Shown: one piece after another, positions 26,082 through 37,144 of the stretch
Layout: each line of letters opens with the position of its first letter
Numbering within the stretch: position 1 is the stretch's first letter
Source of the DNA: Leptospira fletcheri
Lineage (GTDB): Bacteria > Spirochaetota > Leptospiria > Leptospirales > Leptospiraceae
Reading direction: 5' to 3'
NCBI RefSeq assembly: GCF_004769195.1
Contig: NZ_RQET01000004.1
Location: forward strand, 1,054,001-1,118,000
DNA length: 64,000 nt
Program-made: the position numbers and the translations under genes
Notes under the pieces: model-generated
The model's database searches: none
The model's input: the letters and a program-made list of their open reading frames with translations, nothing else
What the model was told of the DNA's origin: nothing

Positions 26082-27959
26082 ATGTTTCTTCCAACCTTGA
26101 ATCCGGGGATTTTTGCGCATATCGATGCCGGTAAGACCACGTTACTGGAACGGATCCTATTTGTGACCGGTAGAATCTCCGCTCCCGGCAGAATCGAGGA
26201 AGGGACGACAGAGTCGGATTATCTTCCCGAGGAGATCGAAAGGGGAATTTCCATCCAATCCACAGTCGCGAGAATTCAGTATCCCAGCTCGGAGAACGCG
26301 AGGCTTCTTCTGCAATTCGTGGACAATCCGGGACATTTGGATTTCCAATCCCAAGCGAACGCTTCCTTGCTTGTCGCGGATTTCGGCCTAGTGCTCATCG
26401 ATTCGTACGAGGGTTTGAAATCCCAAACGTTCCAAAATGTGGAGATGCTCCGCAAATCCGGAAAACCCATATTCATTTTTCTGAATAAACTAGATCGTCA
26501 AGGTGCGGATATCCTTTCTTCCCTCGTGGATCTGGAGGTGGCTCTGGGACGAGAACCCACGCTTCTTTTCCGGGAAGACGGAACGGTGCCTTTATTGGAC
26601 AAGTCCGGCGCGGAAGGGGAGTTTCTCCCTTTATTGGAGTGGGACGCTTCTCTCTCCGAAGAATACCTGAAACATCCGGAACGTCTCTCCGAATTGGCTC
26701 TCTTGGGATTCGTACGTGGATTTTGGGCCGGGCGGATTTTTCCGGTGTTAGGAGGTTCCGCTCTTCACGGAAACGGGGTTAAGGAGCTCTTGTCCATTTT
26801 CGAACTAGTAGCCCTGGGGCGCCCGAAGTCTTCTCCGCAAAACGAGGAAATTGCGGGGATCGTGTTCAAGCGGGAGGTCCATCCGGAATTGGGGAAGCTT
26901 CTGCATTTCCAAGCTCTCGCTCCCATGCAAGTCGGAGACCGGTTTTTTTCCGAAGGTGCGGCTCTACAGATCCAAAATTTGTACCGGATTTCCGCGAGGG
27001 AGGCGGAGGAAACTTCTAATGCGGAACCTGGAGAATTGCTCGCAACGACTTCTTTTCTTTCTCCCCACCCGGGAGACGTATTCACACGACATAATGTTCC
27101 AAATCCGAACTTATTGTCTCCTGCGAGAAAGCAATTCCAGATCCTATTGGAACCGGAACGGGGAGAAGATCGGGAAGAATTCTGGGGAGTATTGCAGGAG
27201 CTTGCTTGGCTGGACGAATCCGTTTCTTTGGATATTCTTTCCGATACGGGGCAATTCCGGCTTTCCGGAACGGGAGAGTTGCATTTGGAGATCTCTCTCT
27301 CTCGCCTGAAAGAGTCCTTTCCAAAAAGTTTTCAGACTAGCGGAATCAAAGTTGCAAGATTTGCCTTATGGAAAAATTTGGTGAAAAAGGTCGCATTTCA
27401 GCATACCGCGTTCGACCAAAAAGTCTCGAGCGGTCAGGTGCTCGCGTCCTTGGAAAGCTCTCACAGTTTCTCCAAGGGAGTGCGGTTCCAAACACAGCTA
27501 CCGGAAGAAGTAGAGTCGGCGATTGCTTTCGCTTTTGAGGAAGTGCTCGCCACTGGAAGAAACGGGGATGAAGTTCTCGGAGTCCAGATGATCGTGAATT
27601 CTTTCGAACCTCCTTCGGGCGGTTTCGGAGAAGATCTTTCTTCTTTGATCAAGGTGGCCGTGATCAAGGGTTTAAAGGACATAATTCCGTCGAACACGGA
27701 TCCGATCGGTCCTGTCTCCGAAATAGAGATTCTATTACCGGATTCTTATTTAGGGGACGTCTTAGCCAGCTTGGCAAAGCGGGAGGCTAAGATTCGAAAG
27801 GTGGTTTCGGTGGCGGAAGGCCGTTCCTTGATCCAGGCAAGTGCTGCTGCGCAAAACTTGCTTGGCTTTAGCGGTGTCCTTAGAAATATGGCTCAGGGAA
27901 GGGGCGTCCTGTCTTTGGACACCCTTTTCGACTTTGATCACCATTCTGTATTGCATTAA
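26082..27959 (+). CDS. Divergent EF-G-like translational GTPase
   Basis: This is a five-domain ribosomal GTPase paralogue of 625 aa, shorter than the 690-710 aa of standard EF-G. It has the P-loop AHIDAGKTT (12-20), a switch I motif reading RGISI with Ser57 instead of the usual Thr, DNPGH (81-85) in place of DTPGH, and NKLD (135-138). Domain IV lacks the HDVDSS-type segment and has [10 protein letters not shown] instead. Domain V ends with an LRNMAQGRG match. It holds the fusA position 47 nt before tuf, but looks as close to the TetM-type group as to EF-G. The essential EF-G is presumably elsewhere. Its role (rescue, protection or specialised translocation) is unknown. Confidence 0.8.
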   Translation: MFLPTLNPGIFAHIDAGKTTLLERILFVTGRISAPGRIEEGTTESDYLPEEIERGISIQSTVARIQYPSSENARLLLQFVDNPGHLDFQSQANASLLVADFGLVLIDSYEGLKSQTFQNVEMLRKSGKPIFIFLNKLDRQGADILSSLVDLEVALGREPTLLFREDGTVPLLDKSGAEGEFLPLLEWDASLSEEYLKHPERLSELALLGFVRGFWAGRIFPVLGGSALHGNGVKELLSIFELVALGRPKSSPQNEEIAGIVFKREVHPELGKLLHFQALAPMQVGDRFFSEGAALQIQNLYRISAREAEETSNAEPGELLATTSFLSPHPGDVFTRHNVPNPNLLSPARKQFQILLEPERGEDREEFWGVLQELAWLDESVSLDILSDTGQFRLSGTGELHLEISLSRLKESFPKSFQTSGIKVARFALWKNLVKKVAFQHTAFDQKVSSGQVLASLESSHSFSKGVRFQTQLPEEVESAIAFAFEEVLATGRNGDEVLGVQMIVNSFEPPSGGFGEDLSSLIKVAVIKGLKDIIPSNTDPIGPVSEIEILLPDSYLGDVLASLAKREAKIRKVVSVAEGRSLIQASAAAQNLLGFSGVLRNMAQGRGVLSLDTLFDFDHHSVLH

Positions 27960-28006
27960 ATGAGTCCCGTGAGGGTTCGTTAACAAGTAAGGAGTTTAAA
28001 AGCACT

Positions 28007-29212
28007 ATGGCTAAGGAGAAATTCGACAGGTCCAAACCTCACTTAAACGTCGGAACGATCGGGCACGTAGACCACGGGAAAACCACCCTAACTGCAGCAA
28101 TCACCACCACTTTGGCAAAAGTGTTAGGTGGGAAAAACAAAGCTGTAGCCTACGACCAAATCGACAACGCACCTGAGGAAAAAGCCCGCGGAATCACGAT
28201 TGCAACCTCTCACCAAGAGTATGAGACCGCAAACCGTCACTATGCTCACGTTGACTGTCCGGGTCACGCTGACTACGTTAAGAACATGATCACCGGCGCT
28301 GCTCAAATGGACGCGGCTATTCTGGTGGTTTCTGCTACAGACGGACCAATGCCTCAGACGAAAGAACACATTCTGCTCGCTCGTCAGGTTGGCGTTCCTT
28401 ACATCATCGTATACATCAACAAAGCCGACATGCTTGCCGACGATGAGCGTGAAGAGATGATCCAAATGGTTGAGATGGACGTTCGCGACCTGCTCAATAA
28501 ATATAGCTTCCCAGGCGATAACACTCCTATCGTTTACGGATCCGCTCTGAAAGCTCTCGAAGGAGAGGATTCCGAACTCGGAACGAAATCGATCATCAAA
28601 TTGATGGAAGCTCTGGACACTTACGTTCCGAACCCGAAACGTATCGTAGACAAACCGTTCCTAATGCCTGTGGAAGACGTGTTCTCCATCACCGGCCGTG
28701 GAACCGTTGCTACCGGTCGTGTGGAACAAGGAACCCTGAAGATCAACGACGAAGTCGAGATCGTGGGAATTCGTCCTACCACCAAAACCGTCGTTACCGG
28801 TATCGAGATGTTCCGCAAATTGTTGGATGCCGCTGAGGCAGGAGACAATATCGGAGCGCTCCTTCGTGGAACTAAAAAAGAGGATATCGAAAGAGGTCAG
28901 GTTCTCGCTAAGCCGGGTTCGATCACCCCTCACAAAAAGTTCAACGCGGAAGTTTACGTTCTGACCAAAGACGAAGGTGGACGTCACACTCCGTTCTTCA
29001 ACAACTACCGTCCTCAGTTCTATTTTAGAACGACCGACATCACCGGCGTTTGTAACCTTCCTTCCGGAATGGAGATGGTTATGCCCGGGGACAACGTAAC
29101 GATGAGCATCGAGTTGATTCACCCGATCGCCATGGACAAAGGTCTCAAGTTCGCGATTCGCGAAGGCGGAAAGACCATTGGCTCCGGCGTCGTGGCCGAG
29201 ATCACCGAGTAA
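28007..29212 (+). CDS. tuf: Elongation factor Tu
   Basis: EF-Tu delivers aminoacyl-tRNA to the ribosome as a GTP complex. The 401-aa product has GHVDHGKTT (19-27), ARGITI with the conserved Thr, DCPGH and NKAD in the G domain, then domains 2 and 3 with [13 protein letters not shown] and the C-terminal [16 protein letters not shown] ribosome site precedes the ATG. rpsJ begins 10 nt after the stop, so tuf leads into the S10 operon. Confidence 0.97.
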   Translation: MAKEKFDRSKPHLNVGTIGHVDHGKTTLTAAITTTLAKVLGGKNKAVAYDQIDNAPEEKARGITIATSHQEYETANRHYAHVDCPGHADYVKNMITGAAQMDAAILVVSATDGPMPQTKEHILLARQVGVPYIIVYINKADMLADDEREEMIQMVEMDVRDLLNKYSFPGDNTPIVYGSALKALEGEDSELGTKSIIKLMEALDTYVPNPKRIVDKPFLMPVEDVFSITGRGTVATGRVEQGTLKINDEVEIVGIRPTTKTVVTGIEMFRKLLDAAEAGDNIGALLRGTKKEDIERGQVLAKPGSITPHKKFNAEVYVLTKDEGGRHTPFFNNYRPQFYFRTTDITGVCNLPSGMEMVMPGDNVTMSIELIHPIAMDKGLKFAIREGGKTIGSGVVAEITE

Positions 29213-29222
29213 GAGTAAGGGA

Positions 29223-29531
29223 ATGGCTGGCCAAAAGATCAGAGTAAAGCTCAAGGCATTCGATCATAAATTGATCGACCAATCGACTTACGAGATTGTT
29301 GCCACTGCCAAGAGGACCGGAGCTACAGTCTCCGGTCCGATTCCTCTTCCAACGAAGAAGGAAATCTACACAGTGCTCCGTTCTCCTCACGTAAATAAAA
29401 AATCAAGAGAGCAGTTTGAGATGAAAACTCACAAACGGCTGATCGACATCCTGGACACGAATGAAGACACGGTGGAAGCTTTAATGAAATTGCAGCTTCC
29501 TGCCGGAGTGTCCGTGGACATTAAATCCTAA
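29223..29531 (+). CDS. rpsJ: 30S ribosomal protein S10
   Basis: S10 is a 30S head protein and, as NusE, a partner of NusB in antitermination. The 102-aa product starts at [19 protein letters not shown]. The frame is open into the end of tuf, but ATG 29223 has a GAGTAAGGGA site and gives the standard length. The [16 protein letters not shown] segment is the family signature. First gene of the S10 cluster. Confidence 0.95.
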   Translation: MAGQKIRVKLKAFDHKLIDQSTYEIVATAKRTGATVSGPIPLPTKKEIYTVLRSPHVNKKSREQFEMKTHKRLIDILDTNEDTVEALMKLQLPAGVSVDIKS

Positions 29532-29542
29532 GGGAAGAAGCA

Positions 29543-30163
29543 ATGGCAAAGGGATTAATCGGTAAAAAGATAGGGATGTCCCAAATCTTCGACGAGCAAG
29601 GAAATATCATTCCTGTAACCGTCTTAGAGGTAGGTCCCTGCGCAGTTTCCCAAGTGAAATCCGTCGAGAAAGACGGTTACGCGGCGATTCAGTTGGCTTT
29701 TCAGAATGACAAAGAAAAACATCTGTCAAAAGCCCAAATGGGACATTTGGCAAATGCCGGATTGTCTCCCAAGAGAGTGTTGAAGGAATTCCGGGATTTC
29801 GGCGACGCACCTGCACAGGGTGCCGAGCTTAAGGCGCAAGACGTATTTGCAGTTTCCGATACGGTGAAAGTAACGGGGACCAGCAAGGGAAAAGGATTTC
29901 AGGGTGTGATCAAACGTTACGGTCACCACGGAGGTCCGGGAGCTCACGGTTCCCGTTTCCATAGACACCCAGGTTCTATGGGTTCCAACACCACACCAGG
30001 AAGGGTATTCAAAGGGCGCAAGCTCCCGGGACGCACCGGTTCCGATACCAAAACTGTTTTGAATCTGAAAGTGGTTCGTATTCACGAAGCGGAAAATCTG
30101 GTGTTTGTCAGCGGCTCCGTTCCAGGGCCTGCGAATACCATTGTTACCATCGAGAAGCTATAA
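29543..30163 (+). CDS. rplC: 50S ribosomal protein L3
   Basis: L3 is a primary assembly protein whose loop reaches towards the peptidyl-transferase centre. The 206-aa product starts with [18 protein letters not shown] and contains the [13 protein letters not shown] loop, the family's most conserved part, with the glutamine methylated in some bacteria not obvious here. It lies 11 nt after rpsJ with a GGGAAGAAG ribosome site. Confidence 0.96.
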   Translation: MAKGLIGKKIGMSQIFDEQGNIIPVTVLEVGPCAVSQVKSVEKDGYAAIQLAFQNDKEKHLSKAQMGHLANAGLSPKRVLKEFRDFGDAPAQGAELKAQDVFAVSDTVKVTGTSKGKGFQGVIKRYGHHGGPGAHGSRFHRHPGSMGSNTTPGRVFKGRKLPGRTGSDTKTVLNLKVVRIHEAENLVFVSGSVPGPANTIVTIEKL

Positions 30164-30178
30164 AAATCCGGTAGAGTC

Positions 30179-30814
30179 ATGAAAGCACAGAAGTACTCCA
30201 GAGAAGGAAAGCTGTTGTCGGAAATCGAATTGCCAGCGGCAATTTTCGAATCCAAATACAGTAGCGGCGCTATCTACGACGCCATTAAGGCGGAAAACGC
30301 TAACCTGCGTTCCGGGAATCACCATACCAAGACCCGAGCAGAAGTTTCCGGGGGCGGGAAAAAACCCTGGTCTCAAAAAGGGACCGGTCGCGCTCGCCAA
30401 GGATCCATTCGGGCTCCTCAATGGGTTGGCGGTGGTACCGTTCACGGACCCAGAAAGAGGGATTATTCCTACAAAGTTTCTCCGAAAGTGAAGCGTCGTG
30501 CAGTACTTTCGATTCTGAACAAGAAGGCGCAGTCCACGGCGATTAAGATCGTAGAGGATCTGGATCCGAAAGAATTTAATACCAAGGCTTTTGCGACTTT
30601 ATTCAATAATATCGGATTAAAGAATACCGGAGTCATCGGTTTCATGGTGGGTGGAGAGAACGATTTTCTGAAAAAATCCGTTCGCAACATCCCGACCGTG
30701 AAATACATCAACTCCAAACGCATTTCTATCCGGGATATTCTCTACAATCGAAACCTGGTCATCACCGAGGGAGCCTTGGGAGAGATCCTGAAGCATTACG
30801 GAGAAAGCAAGTAA
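30179..30814 (+). CDS. rplD: 50S ribosomal protein L4
   Basis: L4 lines the nascent peptide tunnel. In some proteobacteria it also represses the S10 operon. The 211-aa protein carries the extended tunnel loop with [29 protein letters not shown] sequence at about 60-85. Its stop overlaps the rplW start by one base (TAATG), so translation is coupled. Confidence 0.96.
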   Translation: MKAQKYSREGKLLSEIELPAAIFESKYSSGAIYDAIKAENANLRSGNHHTKTRAEVSGGGKKPWSQKGTGRARQGSIRAPQWVGGGTVHGPRKRDYSYKVSPKVKRRAVLSILNKKAQSTAIKIVEDLDPKEFNTKAFATLFNNIGLKNTGVIGFMVGGENDFLKKSVRNIPTVKYINSKRISIRDILYNRNLVITEGALGEILKHYGESK

Positions 30815-31122
30815 TGAACCTCAACGAAGTCATCCTTTCTCCCATCGTAACCGAAAAGTCCCAGGATCTGGAGACGATCGGCGAGAAGTTGGGAAAAAGA
30901 ACCGTAAAATATACCGTGGAAATCCATCCTAGAGCGAATAAGACTTTGGTGAAGGAAGCATTCCGTAAAATATACAACGTGGTTCCTTCCTCCGTGAACA
31001 TACAAGTGTATCGCGGAAAAGTGAAACGTTTTCGTCATTTGCCCGCTCCGAAAGCTCACTGGAAGAAGGCCATCGTCACTTTCCAGGACGGCGCTAGCAT
31101 CGATTTTGGAAAGGAAGCATAA
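30814..31122 (+). CDS. rplW: 50S ribosomal protein L23
   Basis: L23 surrounds the tunnel exit and is the docking site for trigger factor and SRP. The 102-aa product has the N-terminal [10 protein letters not shown] motif and the [12 protein letters not shown] hairpin. The ATG overlaps the rplD stop by one base. rplB follows after 3 nt. Confidence 0.95.
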   Translation: MNLNEVILSPIVTEKSQDLETIGEKLGKRTVKYTVEIHPRANKTLVKEAFRKIYNVVPSSVNIQVYRGKVKRFRHLPAPKAHWKKAIVTFQDGASIDFGKEA

Positions 31123-31125
31123 GAA

Positions 31126-31965
31126 ATGGGAATTAAAAAATTCAAACCCGTTACTTCCGCAAGCCGCTTCAAGTCCGTTCTTGATTTTTCGGAACTGACC
31201 GAAGTCGAGCCGTACAGACCTCTCACCGTTTCCGTGAATTACAAAGCGGGGAGGGGAGAAGGCGGAAAAATCTCCGTTCGTAGAAAAGGCGGAAGAGTAA
31301 AACGCAAATATCGTATCATAGATTTCAAAAGAAGGAAAGTGGGTATTCCCGCTACCGTGAAATCCGTAGAGTACGATCCGTATCGTTCCGCATTCATTTC
31401 TCTTGTTTGTTATACGGACGGAGAATACTCATACATCCTGAACGCGGACGGAATGAAAGTCGGTGATAAGATTTCTTCCGGCGAAGCCGCGGAGATCAAA
31501 GTCGGGAACGCTCTTCCTTTGGGAAAAATTCCTCCGGGCACAAACGTTCATAACGTGGAATTGAAAATCGGAAGAGGCGGCCAGATCGCCAGAACGGCCG
31601 GTTCCTTTGCGACGATCGCAGGTCGTGACGGAGAATACATTCTCCTGAAACTCCCGAGCTCCGAAGTCCGGAAAGTGCACCAGAATTGTTATGCGACGAT
31701 CGGAATCTGCAGTAATAAAGATCACAACTTGGTTTCCATCGGAAAAGCGGGCCGAAGCAGATGGCTTGGAAAGCGTCCGAAAGTACGCGGGGTCGTGATG
31801 AACCCCGTTGACCACCCGCATGGTGGTGGGGAAGGACGGACTTCCGGAGGAAGACACCCTGTGACTCCTTGGGGGATTCCTACCAAGGGTTATAAGACTC
31901 GTCGTAAGGCGAAACCTTCCGACAAGTTCATCGTCCAGAAAAGAAAGGGAAATAGGAGCAGGTAA
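31126..31965 (+). CDS. rplB: 50S ribosomal protein L2
   Basis: L2 is needed for subunit joining and supports the peptidyl-transferase centre. The 279-aa length is normal. The C-terminal [18 protein letters not shown] segment, which holds the functionally important His, is intact. A spaced AGGAAGCATAAG site precedes the ATG. rpsS starts 5 nt after the stop. Confidence 0.97.
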   Translation: MGIKKFKPVTSASRFKSVLDFSELTEVEPYRPLTVSVNYKAGRGEGGKISVRRKGGRVKRKYRIIDFKRRKVGIPATVKSVEYDPYRSAFISLVCYTDGEYSYILNADGMKVGDKISSGEAAEIKVGNALPLGKIPPGTNVHNVELKIGRGGQIARTAGSFATIAGRDGEYILLKLPSSEVRKVHQNCYATIGICSNKDHNLVSIGKAGRSRWLGKRPKVRGVVMNPVDHPHGGGEGRTSGGRHPVTPWGIPTKGYKTRRKAKPSDKFIVQKRKGNRSR

Positions 31966-31970
31966 TCATC

Positions 31971-32249
31971 ATGAGATCCTCGAAAAAAGGTCCGTTCATC
32001 GACAGCCACCTAATGAGCAAGGTGATCAAGCTGAACTCCGAGAACCAGAAGAAGCCTTTCAGAACCTGGTCGCGTAGAAGCACGATTTTTCCGGACATGA
32101 TCGGTCATACGATCATGGTTCATAACGGAAACAAATTCATTCCGGTTTATATCAACGACAATATGGTCGGACATAAACTGGGGGAATTCGCTCCGACTCG
32201 CACGTATCGCGGTCATGGAAATACTGATAAAAAGGCCGGTAAGAAATAA
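31971..32249 (+). CDS. rpsS: 30S ribosomal protein S19
   Basis: S19 forms part of the 30S head with S13 and contacts the A-site tRNA. The 92-aa product shows [10 protein letters not shown] near the start and the [15 protein letters not shown] motif near the end. Its stop overlaps the rplV ATG by one base, so translation is probably coupled. Confidence 0.96.
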   Translation: MRSSKKGPFIDSHLMSKVIKLNSENQKKPFRTWSRRSTIFPDMIGHTIMVHNGNKFIPVYINDNMVGHKLGEFAPTRTYRGHGNTDKKAGKK

Positions 32250-32581
32250 TGGAAGCCGTAGCCATCGCCAGATTTATCCGGATGTCTCCGCGTAAACTCC
32301 GTCTTGTCGCAGACGAGATCAGAGGTTACGAAGTCGCGGAAGCTTTGGATATTCTGAAGTATACGAATAAGAAAGCAATCGAGCCGATCTTCAAGCTGAT
32401 CAAATCCGCTTCCGCAAATGCGGTCGTGAAAAACGAAAGCGCGGAGCCCGGTAAGATGTTCATTAAAAAGATCCTCGTGGACGAAGGCCCGATTCTAAAG
32501 CGCTTCCGTCCTCGTGCCCGCGGTCGTGCGGCAAGGATTCGTAAGAGAACCAGCCACGTAACAGTGGTAATCTCTGATTAA
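32249..32581 (+). CDS. rplV: 50S ribosomal protein L22
   Basis: L22 spans the large subunit and its hairpin narrows the peptide tunnel; changes in that hairpin affect macrolides. The 110-aa product has [16 protein letters not shown] near the start and the hairpin [19 protein letters not shown] at about 85-103, unaltered. It overlaps rpsS by one base and precedes rpsC by 11 nt. Confidence 0.96.
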   Translation: MEAVAIARFIRMSPRKLRLVADEIRGYEVAEALDILKYTNKKAIEPIFKLIKSASANAVVKNESAEPGKMFIKKILVDEGPILKRFRPRARGRAARIRKRTSHVTVVISD

Positions 32582-32592
32582 TAGGGGAAATC

Positions 32593-33270
32593 ATGGGACA
32601 GAAAGTTAATCCAGTCGGACTTCGTATCGGGATCACCCGTGGATGGGATTCCATTTGGTTTTCCCAACAGGACTACAAAAAGAATCTTCACGAAGATATT
32701 CGTATTCGTCGTTTTATCCAAAGTCGCTTCCGCGAAGCCGGAGTGGTCAAGGTTGTCGTTGAACGTTTTCCCGAAAAGATCAACGTGAATCTTCATACCG
32801 CTAAGCCAGGCGTGGTGATCGGTAAAAACGGTGCCAACATAGAAGCGGTTAAGAAAGTCATCAAAACGATGAGCGAGAAGCCGTTGAACCTCAATATTAT
32901 CGAGGTCAAAAAACCGGAAACGATCGCTCAGTGCATTGCCGAGTCCATCGCGATCCAGATCGAAGAACGCCAACCTTTCCGTCGCGTAATGAAGCAGGAG
33001 CTTCGTCGTGCAATGAGAGGCGGTGTGGAAGGAATCAAGATCATGATCTCCGGCCGTTTGAACGGCGCGGACATGGCTCGTAGGGAACATTATCGCGAGG
33101 GCCGTATTCCTTTGCATACCTTGCGCGCCAAGATCGATTTAGGTTTCCGTGAAGCTAGTACTACTTTCGGACAGATCGGTGTGAAGGTTTGGACCTACAC
33201 CGGGGATTTTATCTCTAACAAAGAGGAATCCGAAGAGGACAAATACGCGGTTAAGAGAAGGACCAACTGA
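32593..33270 (+). CDS. rpsC: 30S ribosomal protein S3
   Basis: S3 lines the mRNA entry channel and helps unwind mRNA structure. The 225-aa product has an N-terminal KH domain with [10 protein letters not shown] and a C-terminal domain with [13 protein letters not shown] and the [11 protein letters not shown] motif. A short acidic-basic tail (about 205-225) ends the protein. Confidence 0.96.
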   Translation: MGQKVNPVGLRIGITRGWDSIWFSQQDYKKNLHEDIRIRRFIQSRFREAGVVKVVVERFPEKINVNLHTAKPGVVIGKNGANIEAVKKVIKTMSEKPLNLNIIEVKKPETIAQCIAESIAIQIEERQPFRRVMKQELRRAMRGGVEGIKIMISGRLNGADMARREHYREGRIPLHTLRAKIDLGFREASTTFGQIGVKVWTYTGDFISNKEESEEDKYAVKRRTN

Positions 33271-33301
33271 TCTTTAAGGATCGGTTTACAGGGAACGAAA
33301 G

Positions 33302-33715
33302 ATGTTATCACCGAAAAGAGTTAAGTTCAGGAAAAGACAAAGGGGAAGACTGAAAGGCACCGACGAGCGCGGTTCCAAAGTCTCCTTCGGAGAGTTCGGC
33401 TTGAAAGCCGTTACGTCCGGTCGCCTGACTGCACGCCAAATCGAAGCGGCACGTATCACGATCAACCGTCAAGTGAAACGGGGCGGAAAATTATGGATTC
33501 GGATTTTTCCGCATTTGCCGATCACGAAAAAACCGGCCGAAACTCGGATGGGTAAAGGAAAAGGGAACCCGGAGTTCTGGATCGCAGAAATTCGCCCGGG
33601 TCGCATTTTGTTCGAGATGAGCGGTATCGATGAAGCCACCGCTAAGAAGGCGTTGGATCTGGCCGCATATAAACTGCCGGTTCAAACCGAATTCGTGAAG
33701 AGGTCGACTCTATGA
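33302..33715 (+). CDS. rplP: 50S ribosomal protein L16
   Basis: L16 helps position A-site tRNA near the peptidyl-transferase centre. The 137-aa product begins [16 protein letters not shown] and has the [20 protein letters not shown] loop. Its stop overlaps the rpmC start by four bases (ATGA), which couples the two. Confidence 0.96.
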   Translation: MLSPKRVKFRKRQRGRLKGTDERGSKVSFGEFGLKAVTSGRLTARQIEAARITINRQVKRGGKLWIRIFPHLPITKKPAETRMGKGKGNPEFWIAEIRPGRILFEMSGIDEATAKKALDLAAYKLPVQTEFVKRSTL

Positions 33716-34014
33716 AAAAGATCAAATTGCACGAACTGAAGGACGTAGAGATTCTCGCGCAAATCGAGGATGCTCGTAAGGTGATCCGTAACGCTCGCTT
33801 CCAATATGGAGTGGCTCGTTCCCTGGAAAATCCGAAGGTAATCGCGAACGCAAAAAAGAAGATCGCTCGCCTTCTGACCATTCAAAAAGAGCGCCAATTG
33901 GCTGCCGGAACGGGAAGCAAGAAGGTCCGTCATTTTTCCAGAGCGGAGCGTAAAGACCAAAACGTCGCTAAGTCCAACGGGGCTGCAAAAGCGGCGGCAA
34001 AGGCTAAGAACTGA
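33712..34014 (+). CDS. rpmC: 50S ribosomal protein L29 with C-terminal extension
   Basis: L29 is a two-helix protein at the tunnel exit next to L23. The core (about 1-67) is normal and includes the [20 protein letters not shown] segment. The gene goes on for about 33 more codons with a basic and then Ala/Lys-rich tail ending [10 protein letters not shown]29 is usually 60-75 aa, so the tail is unusual. The gene overlaps rplP by four bases and is followed by rpsQ after 2 nt. Confidence 0.93.
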   Translation: MKKIKLHELKDVEILAQIEDARKVIRNARFQYGVARSLENPKVIANAKKKIARLLTIQKERQLAAGTGSKKVRHFSRAERKDQNVAKSNGAAKAAAKAKN

Positions 34015-34016
34015 TT

Positions 34017-34286
34017 ATGGAAACAGCAAAGAAGTCCGTTAAGAAATCTCTTCTGAGCGAAGGGAAGGTCGTGAGCACCGCCATGGATAAGACTTTAGTC
34101 ATGGTTGTGGAAACTCGCAAGACCCACCCGAGATTCAAGAAGATCGTTCGCAGAACCGTAAAAATGAAGGTTCACGACGAAAAAAATGAGTGCCAAGTAG
34201 GAGACAGGATTTTGGCGATCGAAACCCGTCCTCTTTCCCGCGAGAAGCGCCATCGTTTATTTAAGATCGTAGAAAAGGCAAAGTAA
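34017..34286 (+). CDS. rpsQ: 30S ribosomal protein S17
   Basis: S17 is an early-binding 30S protein with an OB fold. The 89-aa product has [20 protein letters not shown] and the [13 protein letters not shown] motif typical of the C-terminal half. It fits tightly between rpmC and rplN with gaps of 2 nt and 1 nt. Confidence 0.95.
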   Translation: METAKKSVKKSLLSEGKVVSTAMDKTLVMVVETRKTHPRFKKIVRRTVKMKVHDEKNECQVGDRILAIETRPLSREKRHRLFKIVEKAK

Positions 34287-34287
34287 G

Positions 34288-34680
34288 ATGATCCAACAGG
34301 AAACCATCCTCCAAGTCGCCGACAACTCCGGGATCAAGAGAGTCACTTGTATCAAGGTCCTAGGGGGCTCAAAAAAGCGTTATGCTTCCGTAGGAGACGA
34401 AATCATCGTCGCCGTTAAGGACGCGCAGCCTGCTTACGGGTTAAAGGATTCGACGGGGAAAAAGGTCCATAATAAGGCAGTGCAGCGGGCCGTTGTCGTT
34501 CGCACGAAAAAAGAGATTCGTCGTCCCGATGGTTCTTATATCCGTTTCGACGATAACGCGGTAGCGATTATCGACGATAAGGGGAATCCGAAAGGCACTC
34601 GTATTTTCGGGCCTGTAGCTCGCGAGCTGCGGGATAAGAAATACGCAAAGATCATCTCCCTCGCTCCGGAGGTTCTATAA
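34288..34680 (+). CDS. rplN: 50S ribosomal protein L14 with a small insertion
   Basis: L14 forms intersubunit bridges and binds the silencing factor RsfS. The 130-aa product starts [15 protein letters not shown] and ends [11 protein letters not shown] as in the family. It is about 8 residues longer than E. coli L14 because of an insertion around residues 48-60, between the KDA and AVVVRTKK segments. Its stop overlaps the rplX ATG by one base. Confidence 0.95.
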   Translation: MIQQETILQVADNSGIKRVTCIKVLGGSKKRYASVGDEIIVAVKDAQPAYGLKDSTGKKVHNKAVQRAVVVRTKKEIRRPDGSYIRFDDNAVAIIDDKGNPKGTRIFGPVARELRDKKYAKIISLAPEVL

Positions 34681-35033
34681 TGTCCAAGCTTACATATCGG
34701 GGATCCGAATATACTAAGTTCAAAGCGATCCGCTTACACAAAGACGACGAAGTCGTTGTGATCGCCGGAAAAGAAAAAGGAAAACGCGGTAAGATCCTCG
34801 TTATCGATAAGAAACGGGATCGCGTCGTCGTGGAAGGTTTGAACAAGCGCAAACGATTCCTTAGACCGACTCAGGAGAATCCACAGGGCGGGATCGTCGA
34901 AGTGGAAGCTCCGATGCATATTTCGAACGTGATGTTCTACGACTCCAAAAAGAAAAAAGGGGTTCGCGTAGGATTCCAGGAAAGTAAAGGCAAAAAAGTC
35001 CGTGTATCCAGACCGGACGGGAAAGAGATCTAA
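34680..35033 (+). CDS. rplX: 50S ribosomal protein L24
   Basis: L24 starts assembly of the 50S subunit. The KOW motif ([18 protein letters not shown]) lies at about 22-40, and the [14 protein letters not shown] strand follows. The length of 117 aa is slightly above E. coli. It overlaps rplN by one base and is 3 nt from rplE. Confidence 0.95.
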   Translation: MSKLTYRGSEYTKFKAIRLHKDDEVVVIAGKEKGKRGKILVIDKKRDRVVVEGLNKRKRFLRPTQENPQGGIVEVEAPMHISNVMFYDSKKKKGVRVGFQESKGKKVRVSRPDGKEI

Positions 35034-35036
35034 GTC

Positions 35037-35585
35037 ATGGCAGCGAGATTGAAGGAAAAATACGGGAAAGAAATCGCTCCCGCACTCCAAAAGCAGTACA
35101 ATTTCAAATCCGTAATGCAGGTTCCCCGCCTCGAAAAAATCGTCCTGAACGTAGGTATGGGAGAAGCTCATACGAATCCGAAAGCTCTCGAAGCGGCGGT
35201 TGAAGAGATGGCCCTGATCACGGGACAGCGCCCGGTAAAAACGAAGGCGAAAAAATCCATCGCGGGTTTTAAACTTCGGGAAGGGATGAGTCTCGGTGCG
35301 ACCGTAACTCTTCGCGGGAATTACATGTATGAATTCCTGGATCGTTTGGTGAACGTGGCTCTTCCTCGGGTTCGCGACTTCAAAGGTGTTTCCGAAAAAG
35401 GGTTCGATGGCCGCGGAAACTACAACTTTAGCATCAAAGAACAGATCATTTTTCCGGAAATCAAAGTGGATAAGATCAATACGATCTACGGAATGAATAT
35501 GACCTTCGTGACGAATACCAAAAGCGACGCGGAAGCGCATAGCTTGCTTTTAGCTTTTGGTATGCCGTTCCGGAACCTGAGATAA
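35037..35585 (+). CDS. rplE: 50S ribosomal protein L5
   Basis: L5 binds 5S rRNA and contacts P-site tRNA. The 182-aa protein has [16 protein letters not shown] near the N-terminus, the [15 protein letters not shown] segment, and [20 protein letters not shown] in the second half. All are standard for the family. rpsN follows after 15 nt with a TAAGGAG ribosome site. Confidence 0.96.
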   Translation: MAARLKEKYGKEIAPALQKQYNFKSVMQVPRLEKIVLNVGMGEAHTNPKALEAAVEEMALITGQRPVKTKAKKSIAGFKLREGMSLGATVTLRGNYMYEFLDRLVNVALPRVRDFKGVSEKGFDGRGNYNFSIKEQIIFPEIKVDKINTIYGMNMTFVTNTKSDAEAHSLLLAFGMPFRNLR

Positions 35586-35600
35586 GGAGTACCCGCAGTT

Positions 35601-35786
35601 ATGGCTAAGACCTCTCTGATAGAAAGGCATAAAAAAGTTAAGAAGTTTAAGGTGCGCGTACACAACCGTTGCCCGCTTTGCGGCAGACCTCGCGGTTACC
35701 TTAGAAGGTTTGATATGTGTAGAATTTGTTTCCGGAAGCTGGCCAGTCAGGCACAGATTCCCGGCGTAGTAAAGGCATCTTGGTAA
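35601..35786 (+). CDS. rpsN: 30S ribosomal protein S14, zinc-binding short form
   Basis: This is the 61-aa C+ form of S14. Four cysteines, C24-x2-C27 and C40-x2-C43, should bind zinc. The sequence between them ([12 protein letters not shown]) and the ending PGVVKASW are typical. Short zinc-containing S14 is the form found in most non-proteobacteria. The gene sits in the normal spc-operon position. Confidence 0.95.
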   Translation: MAKTSLIERHKKVKKFKVRVHNRCPLCGRPRGYLRRFDMCRICFRKLASQAQIPGVVKASW

Positions 35787-35804
35787 GGCGGGAGGAGAGA
35801 ATAT

Positions 35805-36203
35805 ATGAGTTTATCTGATCCTATCGGCGACATGCTGACCCGCATCCGGAATGCCGGACGTGCAAAACACGAAAGCTGTGTTATTCCCGGAAGCAAGATC
35901 AAACGTTCCATTTTGGAACTGATGAAAGAAGAAGGTTTCATCAACGGTTACGAGCCCGTTCCGAACGGAACTTTCGAGGATTTTAAGGTTTCTTTGAAAT
36001 ATGACGGAACCAAGAAACCGGTGATTCGCGAGTTGGTTCGGGTTTCCACTCCCGGAAGACGAGTTTATCTCAAGAGCGAGGACATCCGTCCGTATAAGAA
36101 CAATATGGGAACGATGATCCTTTCTACTTCTAAAGGAATCATGACGGGTAAAAAAGCCCGCAAATTACGCGTAGGAGGAGAGGTGATCTGCAAACTCTCT
36201 TAA
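35805..36203 (+). CDS. rpsH: 30S ribosomal protein S8
   Basis: S8 nucleates assembly of the 30S central domain and represses the spc operon in E. coli. The 132-aa product has [13 protein letters not shown] at the start and the C-terminal [17 protein letters not shown] segment. A GGGAGGAGAG ribosome site precedes the ATG. I did not recognise an S8-binding mimic near rplE. Confidence 0.95.
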   Translation: MSLSDPIGDMLTRIRNAGRAKHESCVIPGSKIKRSILELMKEEGFINGYEPVPNGTFEDFKVSLKYDGTKKPVIRELVRVSTPGRRVYLKSEDIRPYKNNMGTMILSTSKGIMTGKKARKLRVGGEVICKLS

Positions 36204-36228
36204 GAGGGAGCGGATTTCCGTAAAACCT

Positions 36229-36768
36229 ATGTCCAGGATTGGAAAAGCAGAGATTAAACTTCCCGAAAAAGTGGAAGTAAAACTGGAAAACGATACGATT
36301 CGCGTAAAAGGCCCGTTAGGCGAGCTGCATACGCCGATTTTCTCCGGAATCGCCCTAAAAAGCGATGCCGGAATCGTGAAGTTGGAAAGATCCAGCGAAG
36401 AGCAGAACGTGGTCGCCCTGCACGGCTTGACTCGGGCGCTTCTGATGAATTGCGTCAAGGGAGTTACCCAAGGTTGGGAAAAAAACCTAGACATTACCGG
36501 AGTGGGATATCGCGCCGCAAAACGCGGAGAAGACCTGGTGATGAACTTGGGATATTCCCACGAGGTAGTTTATAAAACTCCGAAGGGAATCAAAATCGAC
36601 GTAAACGAACAGGTTAAGATCAAGGTTTTCGGAATCGACAAACAATTGGTCGGACAAGTCGCCGCCGATATTCGTTCTAAAAGACCGCCCGAGCCTTACA
36701 AAGGAAAGGGAATCCGGTACAGCGACGAAGTAATTAAGAGAAAGGCCGGAAAAACCGGTAAGAAATAA
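36229..36768 (+). CDS. rplF: 50S ribosomal protein L6
   Basis: L6 lies near the GTPase-associated centre and the sarcin-ricin loop. The 179-aa product starts [17 protein letters not shown] and has the C-terminal [13 protein letters not shown] motif. The ribosome site is poorly spaced, so translation may depend on coupling with rpsH. Confidence 0.96.
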   Translation: MSRIGKAEIKLPEKVEVKLENDTIRVKGPLGELHTPIFSGIALKSDAGIVKLERSSEEQNVVALHGLTRALLMNCVKGVTQGWEKNLDITGVGYRAAKRGEDLVMNLGYSHEVVYKTPKGIKIDVNEQVKIKVFGIDKQLVGQVAADIRSKRPPEPYKGKGIRYSDEVIKRKAGKTGKK

Positions 36769-36772
36769 GGCC

Positions 36773-37141
36773 ATGATTAACAAACTGAAGAAAGTCGCAG
36801 CCAAACATAGAAGAGCGGAGCGCTCCAGATTCAAACTTCGCCAAAACGGAGAGCGCCCTCGTCTGGTTTTCAATAAGTCGAACCGTTATCTTTCCTGTCA
36901 AATTGTGGACGATTCCAAAGGAATCACTTTGGTTTCCGCGACGACCTTAGAAAATGAGTTCGCGTCCGCAGGAAAAAGCCGGAAAGATGTCGAAGCTGCA
37001 AAGGCTCTAGGAAAAGCGATCGGACAAAGAGCTTCTTCCAAGGGAGTAAAGACAGTCATGTTGGATCGTTCCGGCATGATCTATCATGGAAGGATCGCGG
37101 CTTTTGCCGATGCGGCCAGAGAAGCTGGTCTGGAGTTCTAA
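36773..37141 (+). CDS. rplR: 50S ribosomal protein L18
   Basis: L18 binds 5S rRNA with L5. The 122-aa product has a basic N-terminal arm ([13 protein letters not shown]), the [20 protein letters not shown] strand and the ending [20 protein letters not shown]. It is 4 nt after rplF and 3 nt before rpsE. Confidence 0.96.
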   Translation: MINKLKKVAAKHRRAERSRFKLRQNGERPRLVFNKSNRYLSCQIVDDSKGITLVSATTLENEFASAGKSRKDVEAAKALGKAIGQRASSKGVKTVMLDRSGMIYHGRIAAFADAAREAGLEF

Positions 37142-37144
37142 TTT

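Noticed and set aside
26082..27959. Tetracycline-resistance (TetM-type) ribosomal protection gene
   Set aside because: The GTPase shares some TetM-like features, but its domain IV tip differs and its place next to tuf suggests a housekeeping paralogue. Resistance cannot be claimed from sequence.
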